Shown: one piece after another, positions 34,319 through 42,840 of the stretch | Numbering within the stretch: the first letter of the stretch is position 1 | Layout: the number at the start of each line of letters is the position of its first letter | Translations under genes and position numbers: made by a program | The notes under the pieces: model-generated | Database searches by the model: none | Seen by the model: only the letters and a program-made list of their open reading frames with translations | Told to the model about the DNA's origin: nothing | NCBI RefSeq assembly: GCF_004348345.1 | Contig: NZ_SMJZ01000015.1 | Location: 1-64,000, forward strand | Origin: Nonomuraea longispora | GTDB lineage: Bacteria; Actinomycetota; Actinomycetes; Streptosporangiales; Streptosporangiaceae | Length of the DNA stretch: 64,000 bases | Direction: 5' to 3'

Positions 34319-36520
34319 ATGGCACAACCCACGATGGACCGGATCGACGCCCGCGCCAAGGTCACCGGCGCGGCCAAGTACGCCTCCGACCACAACCTGC
34401 CCGCGATGGTCTACGGGCACATGGTGACCAGCACGATCGGCAACGGCCGGATCGTCTCGATGGACCTGAGCGCGGCCCGCGCCGCCGGGGGCGTGATCGA
34501 GATCTACACTCCCGGCAACCGGCCGGCCTTTCGTGGCACGCTGCCGCCCCCGCTCGCGCCCGTCTTCGCGGAGGCCCGCCACCCGCTCGCAGACAGCGAG
34601 ATCCACTACTACGGCCAGATCGTCGCGATGGTCGTGGCCGAGACCATCGAGCAAGCCCGCGACGCCGCGGCGCTCATCAAAGTGACGTACACGGCACTGC
34701 CCCCGAAATCCTCCTTCGAGGACGCCAAGCAGAACCCCGCGGACCCACCCGTCACCGGGCTGCCGCTCGGGCAACCGATCAAGAAACCCCAGGACGTCGA
34801 CATCGAGACCGCGCTGGCCGCCAGCCAGGTCAGGGTCGAAGAGACCTACGACATCCCGCCCAGGCACCACAACATGATGGAACCGCACGCGGCCGTGGCC
34901 GCCTGGCAGAACGGGAAACTGACGATCTACAGCGGCACGCAGGGACCGGCGGCGCACGCGCTGGAGTTGGCCACCGTGCTCGGCGTTCAGCCGGCCGACG
35001 TGCACGTCATCAGCCCGTACGTGGGCGGCGCCTTCGGCGGCAAGGCGTTCACCTGGGCGCCCGCCCTGCTGGCCGCGGCCGCCGCCCTCGCGCTCGCCCG
35101 CCCCGTCAAGGTCGTGACCAGCCGCGAGCAACTCTTCACCGTTACCGGCCACCGGGCAGCCTCCTCGCAAACGTTCGGACTCGGCACGCACAGGGACGGG
35201 CGGCTCAACGCGATCAAGCACCACACGACCAGCCAGAGCATCGTGGAGGATCCCGGCTACCGCACCACGCCGAAGTACTACCTCGCCCCGAACGTCGACA
35301 TCAGGCTGATGGTCACCCCCGACATGAACCTGCCCACCGCCACCATCATGCGCGCCCCCGGCGACGAGGCCGGATCCTTCGCCCTGGAGAGCGCCATGGA
35401 CGAGCTGGCCGTGCGGCTCGGCATGGACCCCATCGAGCTCCGCATGAAGAACTACCTGGAGTCGACCCTGATCGAGGCGAAGCCGTACTCCAGCAAGCAT
35501 CTCGACGCGTGTTACCGGGTAGGCGCCGAGCGGTTCGGCTGGTCGCGCCGCAGCACCCAGCCGGCCGCGGTCACCGACGGTGACTGGCAGGTCGGACTCG
35601 GCATGTCCACTGCCATCCTGGACTCGGGCCGAGCGTCTACGACAGTGCGGGTGACCTTCCGCCCGAACGGCACCGCCACCGTGGGCTGCGCCACGTCCGA
35701 CGCGGGGACCGGGATGTGGACGATCATGGCCATGACCGGGGCCCGCGCTCTGGAGGTGCCCGTCGACCGCATCAGGCCCGCACTCGGCGACTCAGGACTG
35801 CCCGTCGCTGGCAACAACGACATCTACGGCGCGGTCGGCTCGGCCGCCACCTCGACCGTGACGCCCGCGATCCTGGTGGCCGCGAAGGAGGCGATCGGAA
35901 AGCTGGTCGAGCACGCCACCACGGCCGCGGGCTCACCGCTGGTCGGAGCCGGCGACGTGCGCTACGACGGAGGCCGTCTCGTCGGTGCGGGCACGTCAGT
36001 CGGGTTCGGTGAGCTGCTCACCCTGACCAGGACCGCCGAGGTCGGAGCCCAGGGCACCAGTGCGCCCCTGGACGAAAGCCACGCCTATGCCTCCTATGCC
36101 GCGCACTTCTGCGAGGTCAGGGTCAACCGGTGGACCGGGGACCCGCGCCTGGGCCGCTTCACCACCGTGGTGGACGCGGGGGCGATCCTCAACGCGAAAA
36201 CCGCACGCAACCAGATCACCGGGGGAGTGCTGTTCGGGCTCGCGGCGGCCATGTTCGAAGAGGGCAAGGTCGAAGGCGCAACCGGCCGGATCTCCAACGC
36301 CAACCTCGCCGACTACCTGCTACCGGTCAACGCCGACACCACGGAGATCGACGTGCACTTCCTCGACCACCCCGACACCAGACTCAGCCCCACAGGCGCC
36401 CGCGGGATCGGCGAGCTCGGCACGGTCGGAGCTGCGGCTGCCTTCGCCAACGCCGTCTACAACGCCACAGGCAAACGCATCAGGACCTTGCCCATCACTC
36501 CCGACAAACTGCTCGCCTGA
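34319..36520 (+). CDS. Molybdenum-cofactor catalytic subunit, PaoC / xanthine dehydrogenase family
   Basis: A 733-residue catalytic subunit oxidising aldehydes or N-heterocycles with water-derived oxygen. Moco-binding motifs include GGAFGGKAFTW (about residue 237), TIMRAPGDEAGSFALESAMD and the C-terminal GARGIGELGTVGAAAAFANA, whose Glu is the conserved catalytic base. No signal peptide is present, fitting export piggy-backed on the Tat subunit. No PaoD/XdhC-type sulfurase chaperone follows; an IS30 remnant starts 13 bases after the stop and may have replaced it. Substrate is unknown. Confidence 0.93.
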   Translation: MAQPTMDRIDARAKVTGAAKYASDHNLPAMVYGHMVTSTIGNGRIVSMDLSAARAAGGVIEIYTPGNRPAFRGTLPPPLAPVFAEARHPLADSEIHYYGQIVAMVVAETIEQARDAAALIKVTYTALPPKSSFEDAKQNPADPPVTGLPLGQPIKKPQDVDIETALAASQVRVEETYDIPPRHHNMMEPHAAVAAWQNGKLTIYSGTQGPAAHALELATVLGVQPADVHVISPYVGGAFGGKAFTWAPALLAAAAALALARPVKVVTSREQLFTVTGHRAASSQTFGLGTHRDGRLNAIKHHTTSQSIVEDPGYRTTPKYYLAPNVDIRLMVTPDMNLPTATIMRAPGDEAGSFALESAMDELAVRLGMDPIELRMKNYLESTLIEAKPYSSKHLDACYRVGAERFGWSRRSTQPAAVTDGDWQVGLGMSTAILDSGRASTTVRVTFRPNGTATVGCATSDAGTGMWTIMAMTGARALEVPVDRIRPALGDSGLPVAGNNDIYGAVGSAATSTVTPAILVAAKEAIGKLVEHATTAAGSPLVGAGDVRYDGGRLVGAGTSVGFGELLTLTRTAEVGAQGTSAPLDESHAYASYAAHFCEVRVNRWTGDPRLGRFTTVVDAGAILNAKTARNQITGGVLFGLAAAMFEEGKVEGATGRISNANLADYLLPVNADTTEIDVHFLDHPDTRLSPTGARGIGELGTVGAAAAFANAVYNATGKRIRTLPITPDKLLA

Positions 36521-36532
36521 CAGCGAAAGCTT

Positions 36533-37060
36533 AGTAGACGTGCATCCGTCCGTGTGAACGCCTGCTGCAGGGCGGGGATGACCGTCGTGGTGTGACGGCT
36601 GGGTAGCGCGACCATGGTCAGGTAGCGGGACTTGCGGTCGACCAGCGTCGCGATCTGGCTGTTCTTGGCTCCGACGATGAGGTCGCCTTCGAGGTGGCCG
36701 ATCTCGGTCCGGGCGTCGGCTGCGGCAGGCCGTTCCTCGATCGGCCGTGCCCCGGTGATCTGGGAACGCCACTGGCCCTTGACCGTGTTCTTCTTGTTCT
36801 TGCGGATGGGACGGCGCGTGCGCAGCTTGGCGCACAGCTCACGCGGATCAGTTCCACCGGGTCGTGTAGATCGCGCGGTAGATGCTTTCGTGGCTGATCC
36901 GCATGACCGGGTTGCCGGCGTGCGTCAGCCGCAGATGTCCCACGATCTGCTCCGGGGACCACTCGTTGTCGAGCAGTTCGATCTGGCCGCGTGTCGCGGT
37001 CGAAGGCACCCGGGGACGGATCGGCTTCTCGCGGGTGCCCGGCATCGGCGTCCGGCCATG
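36533..37060 (-). pseudogene. IS30-family transposase remnant
   Basis: Readable pieces in successive frames are NEWSPEQIVGHLRLTHAG, RISHESIYRAIYTTRWN, then GHLEGDLIVGAKNSQIATLV (first Asp region of IS30) and LPSRHTTTVIPALQQAF, reaching to 36533. At least one frameshift lies near 36850 and the C-terminal catalytic part is gone, cut 13 bases from the molybdoenzyme stop. Confidence 0.7.
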
Positions 37061-37160
37061 GGCATGGCCGCCGATCCAGGTCGTCGACCGGGATCCGGCC
37101 GCGCCCGAGCGTTGCCGGATCCTCCACACCGACGGCGCCCAGCCGTGAGCGCACCGGGAG

Positions 37161-37775
37161 TCAGGCATCCGGGGCGGGTGGGGCGTTGTGGCGCTGGTAG
37201 TGGCGGGCCGCACGGGCGCGGTTGCCGCATGACGGCTTGCACCACTCCTGCCGCCCGTGGCTCCTGACGAAATAGCGTACGCAGCGTGGCGCGTTGCAGG
37301 CTCGCAGTCGCTCACGTTGCGGGCCGCTCAGGAAGTCGATGGCGGCACGGGCCAGGGCCGCGATCAGCCGCACGTTGGCGTCGGCTTCGGCCGACAGCAC
37401 GTCGGTACGGGGTGCCGCGCCCGCGGGCCAGGCCAGTTGCGGGGCGATCCTCTCGCGGGCGGCCGTCCCGTTGAGGTGGGCCAGCGCCTGCTCGACCGGC
37501 ATCAGCCGGTGGGCGTCGGCCCGGCTCGGCGGCGCGGGGCTGACCGCGTGCGCGAACAGCGCTCGTACGGCCCGCCGCAGCTCGACGATCTCGCCCGTGA
37601 GCCTGTCGTCCACCGTGAGCCCCGCGACGTCGACGAGCCCGGTCAGCGGCTCGGCCTGCTGGTGGATCCAGCGGGCCGTGCTCCGCGGCGTGGCCAGGTC
37701 ATCGGCGACGCCGCCGTCGCCGTCATGGCGGATCGTGCCCGCCAGTGCCAGGGCCAAGGCCGGCCAGCGCTCCAC
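37161..37775 (-). CDS. CGNR zinc-finger protein (ABATE-domain regulator)
   Basis: A 204-residue protein with an N-terminal ABATE-like helical domain (about 1-150) and a C-terminal CGNR zinc finger (CNAPRCVRYFVRSHGRQEWC then KPSCGNRARAARHYQ). These are putative stress-responsive transcription regulators. The GTG at 37775 is the likely start. A perfect 32-bp palindrome lies 45 bases upstream, in the shared promoter with the divergent phosphoesterase-LysE pair, and is the probable autoregulatory operator. Confidence 0.88.
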   Translation of the reverse strand: MERWPALALALAGTIRHDGDGGVADDLATPRSTARWIHQQAEPLTGLVDVAGLTVDDRLTGEIVELRRAVRALFAHAVSPAPPSRADAHRLMPVEQALAHLNGTAARERIAPQLAWPAGAAPRTDVLSAEADANVRLIAALARAAIDFLSGPQRERLRACNAPRCVRYFVRSHGRQEWCKPSCGNRARAARHYQRHNAPPAPDA

Positions 37776-37819
37776 TCCAACCCTCCCGCTTGCCTGTCTG
37801 CTCCCTCGTACTCTACCGT

Positions 37820-37851
37820 CTCTAACGGATAAAATCTTTTATCCGTTAGAG
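37820..37851. promoter_or_regulatory. Perfect 32-bp palindrome between CGNR and phosphoesterase genes
   Basis: Left arm CTCTAACGGATAAAA and right arm TTTTATCCGTTAGAG are perfect reverse complements around a two-base TC centre. It is strikingly AT-rich for this genome and lies 14 bases before the phosphoesterase ATG (37866), so a bound protein would block that promoter. Confidence 0.85.
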
Positions 37852-37865
37852 GATGGGACGACACG

Positions 37866-38615
37866 ATGACGTTGTTGCTGGCTCAGATCAGCGACCTGCA
37901 CCTCGACGGCACCGACAGAGCGCTCCGTCGCGCCACCCGGGTCATGGACCACCTGCGAGCCCTTCCCCGCCCGGTCGACGCCGTGCTGGTCACCGGCGAC
38001 ATCGCCGATCACGGCGAGGAAGCGGAGTACGAGCAGGCCGCCCAGGTTCTCGCCGCCCCCTTCCCCGTGCTCACCTGTCCGGGCAACCACGACGCCCGCC
38101 CGGCCTACCGCAAGGCGATGTTGCGGCAACCGCCCGGCTCCGGGCCGATCAACGAGGTGCACCACGTCGGCGGCGCCGCCATCCTGATGTGCGACTCCAC
38201 CATCCCCGGCCGCGACGAGGGCCGCCTCGACGCCGAAACCCTCACCTGGACGCACGCCACGCTCGACGGGCTCGCCCCCGGCACGCCCGCGCTGATCGCC
38301 TTCCACCAGCCGCCCGTCGCGCTCCACCACCCGCTGCCCGACTCCCAGCGGCTGGAGGGAACCGGCGACCTGGCGGAGCTGCTCGACGCCCATCCGCAGG
38401 TCGTCGCCGTGCTCACCGGCCACGCCCACACCGCTGCCGTCTCCACCTTCGGCGGCCGTCCGCTGATCGTGGCCCCGGCCGTCACCTGGACCCTGCGCCT
38501 GCCGTGGGAGGGCGACCGGCCCGCCGACCTTGAGCAACCGCCCGCCCTGGCCTTTCACATCCTGGACGACGACCGGCGCCTGACCACCCATTACCGGGTC
38601 GTGCCGGAGGCGTGA
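37866..38615 (+). CDS. Metallophosphoesterase, CpdA-like
   Basis: A 249-residue calcineurin-like phosphoesterase with all dinuclear metal motifs: ISDLHLDG (residues 8-15), VTGDIADHG, CPGNHDARP, FHQPP and GHAHTAAV. It is closest in layout to class III cyclic-nucleotide phosphodiesterases (CpdA/Rv0805-like), so cAMP hydrolysis is possible but unproven. Translation is coupled to the LysE exporter (GTGA overlap). The promoter is covered by the 32-bp palindrome. Confidence 0.88.
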   Translation: MTLLLAQISDLHLDGTDRALRRATRVMDHLRALPRPVDAVLVTGDIADHGEEAEYEQAAQVLAAPFPVLTCPGNHDARPAYRKAMLRQPPGSGPINEVHHVGGAAILMCDSTIPGRDEGRLDAETLTWTHATLDGLAPGTPALIAFHQPPVALHHPLPDSQRLEGTGDLAELLDAHPQVVAVLTGHAHTAAVSTFGGRPLIVAPAVTWTLRLPWEGDRPADLEQPPALAFHILDDDRRLTTHYRVVPEA

Positions 38616-39229
38616 TCCACCCGTACGCGGTCGCCGGGTTCCTCCTCGCGATCCTGCCCGTCATCGTCACCCCGGGCGCGAGCCTGACCTTGCTGATCCG
38701 GCACGTCACTGCCGGCGGCCGTCGCCAGGCCCTCCCGGTTGTCCTCGGTACGGTCACCGGCCTGTACGCCCACGCGACGCTGGCCGCCGCCGGTCTGTCG
38801 GCGCTGGTCATGCACTCCAGCCAGGCCTTCACCGCCGTCAAGCTCCTCGGCGCCGCCTACCTGGTCGGCCTGGGCGTGTGGACCTGGCGCTCCACGACCC
38901 TGCCCCCGCCTCCCCCGCCGGCGGATCGGCGGGTACGGGGCGGCTCCGTCTTCACCCAGGCCCTGCTCGCGAACGTGCTCAACCCCAAGGCGGCCGCGAT
39001 CTACCTGACCCTGGTCCCGCAGTTCCTCGTGGCCGGCCGTCATCTCGGCGGGCAGATCCTCACCCTGGCCACCGCCCAGGCACTGCTGGTGGCGGCGTGG
39101 CTGCTGACCTGGACGGCCCTCGTTCACCGGGGGGCGAACATCCTGCACAAGACCCGGTTCAAGCGCGCGGTCGGGAAGGTGACGGCGGTGGTGCTCGTCG
39201 CCCTCGGCCTCCGGGCCGCCACGGCGTAG
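38612..39229 (+). CDS. LysE/RhtB-family exporter
   Basis: A 205-residue membrane protein with six predicted helices and the family features PVIVTPGASLTLLIRHVTAG, VKLLGAAYLVGLGVWTW and ALLANVLNPKAAAIYLTLVP. The family exports amino acids or related small molecules. The GTG start overlaps the phosphoesterase stop by four bases, so both are under the palindrome-controlled promoter. The exported compound is unknown. Confidence 0.9.
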   Translation: MIHPYAVAGFLLAILPVIVTPGASLTLLIRHVTAGGRRQALPVVLGTVTGLYAHATLAAAGLSALVMHSSQAFTAVKLLGAAYLVGLGVWTWRSTTLPPPPPPADRRVRGGSVFTQALLANVLNPKAAAIYLTLVPQFLVAGRHLGGQILTLATAQALLVAAWLLTWTALVHRGANILHKTRFKRAVGKVTAVVLVALGLRAATA

Positions 39230-39311
39230 GCGGGGGCACGCCGTGTGTGGGGACGAGGGCGGATCGGTTTATGTCGGTATAGTCCTCCGGAAGTCATGTT
39301 AAGGAGGACAA

Positions 39312-39707
39312 GTGAAGCAAGGTATGTGGCGAATGGTGCTCGGCCTTGGTGGCTCCTTGCTGCTGGGAGCAGGGCTCATGGTCGGCACCGCGGCCCCTGC
39401 CACGGCAGCCGGGTGTTCGGGCACTCATCTTGACAACTGGTCGATCACGGGCGGCTACATCGCCGTCTACTACAACTCGTCCACCGGCAAGAACTGTGCG
39501 ATGACGTACACGAACAAGCCGGGCAAGAAGCAGTACATCAGGGTGGACATCTCCGCCAGCGGAGGGGGCAGTCAGACGGACAAAGGCTCTTACACGACGT
39601 ACGCCGGTCCGGTGAGCGTCTCCGCCAAGGGCAAGTGCATCAGCTTCGCGGGGCAGGTCGGCAGCGGCAGGCCGCTCGAAGGCGTGACCGACGTCTATTG
39701 CGACTGA
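39312..39707 (+). CDS. Secreted spore-associated protein A (SapA)-like
   Basis: A 131-residue secreted protein: signal peptide about 1-32 (LGGSLLLGAGLMVGTAAPAT then AAG) and a beta-rich mature domain with IAVYYNSSTGKNCAMTYTN and YTTYAGPVSVSAKGKCISFAG. The YYxSSTGxNCA and YAGPVxVxxxGxCIxxxG patterns match SapA of streptomycetes, found on spores. Four Cys likely form two disulfides. The GTG follows AAGGAGG. TATAGT at 39278-39283 may be the -10. Confidence 0.8.
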   Translation: MKQGMWRMVLGLGGSLLLGAGLMVGTAAPATAAGCSGTHLDNWSITGGYIAVYYNSSTGKNCAMTYTNKPGKKQYIRVDISASGGGSQTDKGSYTTYAGPVSVSAKGKCISFAGQVGSGRPLEGVTDVYCD

Positions 39708-39815
39708 CCGCGGACGCCTCTGAGCGGCCGGTGAAGAGCAGGAGGGCTTCAGGGCGCCTCTGAAGACCGTCGCGAGGGGGATCCGCGCGTTGGAGCGCCC
39801 CGCGGAGCGGATGCG

Positions 39816-39930
39816 TCAGCGCCGTGCCGGGATCGTGCGCGTACGGCCGGTGGTGATGGCGACGGCGGAGGCGGCGGCGCACAGGATCGCGGTCCATGCC
39901 AGCGTCGCCTCCGTCGAGGTGTGGTCGGCG
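39816..39930 (-). pseudogene. C-terminal remnant of a membrane protein
   Basis: Minus-strand reading TEATLAWTAILCAAASAVAI then TTGRTRTIPARR and stop looks like the last helix and basic tail of a transporter or EamA-like protein. Nothing upstream continues it. Confidence 0.3.
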
Positions 39931-40179
39931 GGACGGCTTGGTGGAGGCCATGTTGCGGGCGCGCAGCGAGCGGGTGGCGGGCTGGCTGGCCGACGCCTCG
40001 GCCGCCGCGGGCGACGACCCCGCCGACCAGCTCACCGCGGACCCGCCCGCTCCGGGCCGCCAACTGCTCCTGCTGGTCGAGGGGGCGACCGTCGTGGCCG
40101 CGCATCACGATGCGGTGGGCGCGCGGGCGAGGCCGCCAAACAGGCCGCGCTCGTCCTGTTGTCCGCCCACCGGGCTTGA
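39930..40179 (+). pseudogene. C-terminal remnant of a TetR-family regulator
   Basis: VEAMLRARSERVAGWLADAS, DPADQLTADPPAPGRQLLLL and VEGATVVAAHHD resemble the ligand-domain end of TetR proteins; the finish AAKQAALVLLSAHRA is in another frame after about 40130. The HTH half is missing. It faces the membrane-protein remnant, consistent with a lost divergent regulator-transporter pair. Confidence 0.45.
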
Positions 40180-40372
40180 GCCGCGCGAAATCAGTTTCTC
40201 TCCGGGCTCGCAATCACATTCTTGTGGAGCGCTGGTTTTCACCGCGGTGCGGCCTAAAATGGTTTTGACCATTGATTGTCCCACGCGCGCCCGGCCGCGC
40301 CGTCCGGGCCATGACGTGTTTGTTAATCTCCCCAACGCAAACGGTCCCGTTCGCAGCTGGAGGGGAAAACTC

Positions 40373-41227
40373 ATGGCTCGACAGCACGTCCGAATATCGG
40401 CATTTATGGCGGCAATGGCCGCCGCCCTGCCGGTGGCGGCCCAGGCTCCGGCGCACGCCGCGGCCCTGCCCGTCTTCAGCACATGCCAGGACGTCCGGCG
40501 GACGATTCCGCTCGCCAGGGACGGCACGTATCTGCTCATCAACAACGGAAACGTGTTCACGGCGTACTGCCATAACATGGCCACCACGCCTGCCGAATAC
40601 ATCACGCTCGCCAGGACGGGCCAGGACGTCAATTTCTCGCAGTACACCGCCGGCGGAGCCTCGCCTGGCACGAACGTCAGGACGACCTTCACCCGGCTGC
40701 GCGTCGACCCCCGCACCATGACCGTGGACATCGGCGACCTGACCTTCGCGTCGTCCACCGGTTCGCTGCGGCACGCCTCGACGACCGTGACGAGCATGCC
40801 GTACGGCGCCGCGATGGCGTGCACCGGCAGGGCCGACGGCCGGGGGAACATCGATCTGCGTGACACACCGTTCCGCGTGAGCGAGACCTTCGTCACGGGC
40901 GGCAACGCCCCCGCAGGGTCGGCGAGCGTGAGCGCGCGCAACCAGGTGGTCGCCCTGCAAGGCGGGGGCTACTGCGGCTGGATCACGTCGGCTCCGGTGA
41001 TGTACAACCCCTTCAACCCGCGGGCGGGCACGTCTCACCTTGAGCTGAGGTGCTCACGCAACCGCACGTCCTTCACGCGCGACCAGATCTGCGTGCGCCT
41101 GAACGACGGCGCCCCCGTCACCACGCAGGTGCGGCGGCAGGGCAGCCAGGGCAGGGTCATCGTGCAGTACGGCGACCAGGCGGTGGCGGTGCTGGGCACC
41201 GACGGGCAGGTCCGTTCGCTGGGCTGA
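40373..41227 (+). CDS. Secreted GON-domain protein
   Basis: A 284-residue secreted protein: signal peptide about 1-30 (AAMAAALPVAAQAPAHAA), then a GON domain (about 38-210) as at the C-terminus of animal ADAMTS9/GON-1: CQDVRRTIPLARDGTYLL, VFTAYCHNMATTPAEYITL, NFSQYT, the RVDPRTMTVDIGDLTF strand, GNIDLRDTPFRVS and GGYCGW. About 70 C-terminal residues with two further Cys follow. ATG 40373 is chosen for AGGGGA-type ribosome binding site and signal peptide. GON domains occur in scattered actinobacteria; their role there is unknown. Confidence 0.85.
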   Translation: MARQHVRISAFMAAMAAALPVAAQAPAHAAALPVFSTCQDVRRTIPLARDGTYLLINNGNVFTAYCHNMATTPAEYITLARTGQDVNFSQYTAGGASPGTNVRTTFTRLRVDPRTMTVDIGDLTFASSTGSLRHASTTVTSMPYGAAMACTGRADGRGNIDLRDTPFRVSETFVTGGNAPAGSASVSARNQVVALQGGGYCGWITSAPVMYNPFNPRAGTSHLELRCSRNRTSFTRDQICVRLNDGAPVTTQVRRQGSQGRVIVQYGDQAVAVLGTDGQVRSLG

Positions 41228-41251
41228 CCCGTCCGGCTCGCGCATCCGGCA

Positions 41252-41286
41252 GGCCCGGTTCCCGGTCGAGGGAGCCGGGCCCTTCT
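41252..41286. terminator. Hairpin terminator between convergent genes
   Basis: GGCCCGGTTCCC pairs with GGGAGCCGGGCC (one G:U), six-base loop, then CTTCTG. It sits between the GON-domain gene and the oppositely oriented tetR, and can serve both. Confidence 0.7.
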
Positions 41287-41302
41287 GCCTGCGGAGACGT
41301 GG

Positions 41303-41929
41303 TCACGCCGGCGTCGGTGTCCCGGTCAGCAGGCGCAGCTCGTCGTGGAGCATCCTGCGTACAGACTGCGGCGTGAACCTGTCCGGGTATGTCGCCGCGT
41401 GCAGGGTCAGGCCGTCGATGAACACGTGGAGCCGCCCGGCCTGTCTCTCCAGATCGGCCCGCGCGAGCTCCTGGCCAGGCCGGTCGGGCAGCGGCAGGCC
41501 GTGGCAGGAGGCGACCGCGAGGCGGCAGATGTGGCGCTCGCCGACCCAGCCCGTGTGGCGCAGCCGCGCCAGCGACTCGTCCACGTGGGAGCGCAGCAGA
41601 CACGCCAGCCAGACGTCGACCTCCACCCGCCGCTCGTCGTCGAGGGGGAGCAGCTCTTCGAGCATGAGCCGGGCGCGGCGCTCGCCGGGCATGTCCGCGT
41701 GGTAGCGCGCGGTGATGCGCCGGGTGACGCTTCTGGCGACCGCCTCCGCCGCGAAGCGCAGCAGGCCGCGCTGGGTGTCGAAGTAGTGGCGCAGGCCGCC
41801 GACCGAGATGCCCGCCGCCTCGGCGACCTTGCGTACGGTGGCCCCTTCGATGCCCTCGCTGCTGACGACCTGCCACACGACGCGGACGATCTCCTCGCGC
41901 CGCTGCTCGTGGTCAACGATCTTCGGCAT
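41303..41929 (-). CDS. TetR-family transcriptional regulator
   Basis: A 208-residue repressor: HTH about residues 8-55 (REEIVRVVWQVVSSEGIEGA, VAEAAGISVGGLRHYFDTQRGLL), then a BetI/TetR_C_6-like ligand domain (CLLRSHVDESLARL). It is divergent from a CPBP-family protease gene across 45 bases; it probably represses that gene. GGGAG lies very close to the ATG, so a leaderless or weakly initiated message is possible. Confidence 0.88.
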   Translation of the reverse strand: MPKIVDHEQRREEIVRVVWQVVSSEGIEGATVRKVAEAAGISVGGLRHYFDTQRGLLRFAAEAVARSVTRRITARYHADMPGERRARLMLEELLPLDDERRVEVDVWLACLLRSHVDESLARLRHTGWVGERHICRLAVASCHGLPLPDRPGQELARADLERQAGRLHVFIDGLTLHAATYPDRFTPQSVRRMLHDELRLLTGTPTPA

Positions 41930-41962
41930 GCTCCCATTACAGCACAGTCGTACGGTTTCCTA

Positions 41963-41968
41963 TACAGT
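41963..41968 (+). promoter_or_regulatory. -10 element for the CPBP gene (leaderless type)
   Basis: TACAGT followed by six bases and the GTG at 41975; no ribosome binding site. Confidence 0.5.
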
Positions 41969-41974
41969 ACAAGC

Positions 41975-42820
41975 GTGCGAAATAACATCAACTATGCCGT
42001 CCTGGGCGGTGGCCTGGCCCTGATCGCCGGATCGGCGCTGTGGCTGGTGCTGACCGGAGCCACCGACATCCGCTATTCCGCCGACCACGTCGACACCGTG
42101 CCCATGTGGCACCGCTGGATCCCGGTGCTGGCCGGGCTGGCTCTCGTACGGCTGGTGCCGCCCAGGACGGAGCCCCCGGGTGGGGTGACGGGAGGGCGTG
42201 GCGTCCGGGTTCAGGCGGTCGTGCTGCTGATGGCGGCGCTGGTCTTCGCCGTGGCGTTACGGTGGTCGGTCGGCGGCGAACCCGCGCCCACGGCGCTCAA
42301 GCTCGCACTGTTGGCGGCCGTGCCCACGGCGCTCTTCTGGTGGTCAAGGCGGGACCCCGTCACCCTCGTACGCGAGCCGTCGACGGCCTGGCGCCGCTAC
42401 GGCCCCGCGGCGCCGGTGGCCGCCTGGCTCGTCCTCTCCTACGCGAGCCCACTGGCCCCGCCGACCAGCGACTTCGCGGCGACCGTCGACACCCTCACCC
42501 TGGTGGTCACCGTGGTTGTGGTGTTCCTCGTCAACGCCCTGCTCGAAGAGGTCTTCTACCGGCGTTGGCTGCAGACCCGATGGGAACACCTGCTCGGCCC
42601 CTGGCCCGCCATCGTCCTGTCCTCGCTGCTCTGGGCGTCCTGGCACATCGGCATCCAGGGCACGGGCGACCTTCCTCGCGACCTGGCCTCCGCGTTCGTC
42701 AACCAAGGGGTGCAGGGGTTGTTCCTCGGTTACCTGTGGAGCCGCTACCGCCTGATGTGGCCCCTCCTGGTCGTCCACGGCGCGGTGAACGCCGCTCCTA
42801 TCCTGCTGGGAATGGTGTGA
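41975..42820 (+). CDS. CPBP-family intramembrane metalloprotease (CAAX-like)
   Basis: A 281-residue membrane protein with about eight helices. The ABI/CPBP motifs are present: LLEEVFYRRWLQ (EExxxR, about residue 188), WASWHIG (about 218) and the late His in LVVHGAVNA, forming the Glu/His zinc-type site. Bacterial members are implicated in bacteriocin immunity or membrane-protein processing. GTG 41975 is preferred to the long upstream extension, which is a shadow of the divergent tetR. A strong terminator follows. Confidence 0.88.
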   Translation: MRNNINYAVLGGGLALIAGSALWLVLTGATDIRYSADHVDTVPMWHRWIPVLAGLALVRLVPPRTEPPGGVTGGRGVRVQAVVLLMAALVFAVALRWSVGGEPAPTALKLALLAAVPTALFWWSRRDPVTLVREPSTAWRRYGPAAPVAAWLVLSYASPLAPPTSDFAATVDTLTLVVTVVVVFLVNALLEEVFYRRWLQTRWEHLLGPWPAIVLSSLLWASWHIGIQGTGDLPRDLASAFVNQGVQGLFLGYLWSRYRLMWPLLVVHGAVNAAPILLGMV

Positions 42821-42840
42821 GATAATAGAAGTTCACGGAG

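Larger units (their letters stand above)
39708..40372. other. 665-base region with two gene remnants
   Basis: Holds the two decayed fragments listed separately (39816-39930 minus, 39930-40179 plus). The last 190 bases before the GON-domain gene are its promoter region; TTGACCATTGATTG near 40264 could be a -35 but no partner -10 is clear. Confidence 0.45.

Noticed and set aside
37866-38615. Assignment as a confirmed cAMP phosphodiesterase
   Set aside because: The metal motifs fit the whole metallophosphoesterase superfamily, so only a CpdA-like call is justified.
39896-40372. N-terminal extension giving a 443-residue GON protein
   Set aside because: The true start at 40373 has a ribosome binding site and signal peptide; the upstream part covers a TetR remnant and then noise.
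41345-41974. N-terminal extension giving a 491-residue CPBP protein
   Set aside because: It is antisense to the intact tetR gene; the GTG at 41975 has leaderless promoter spacing.
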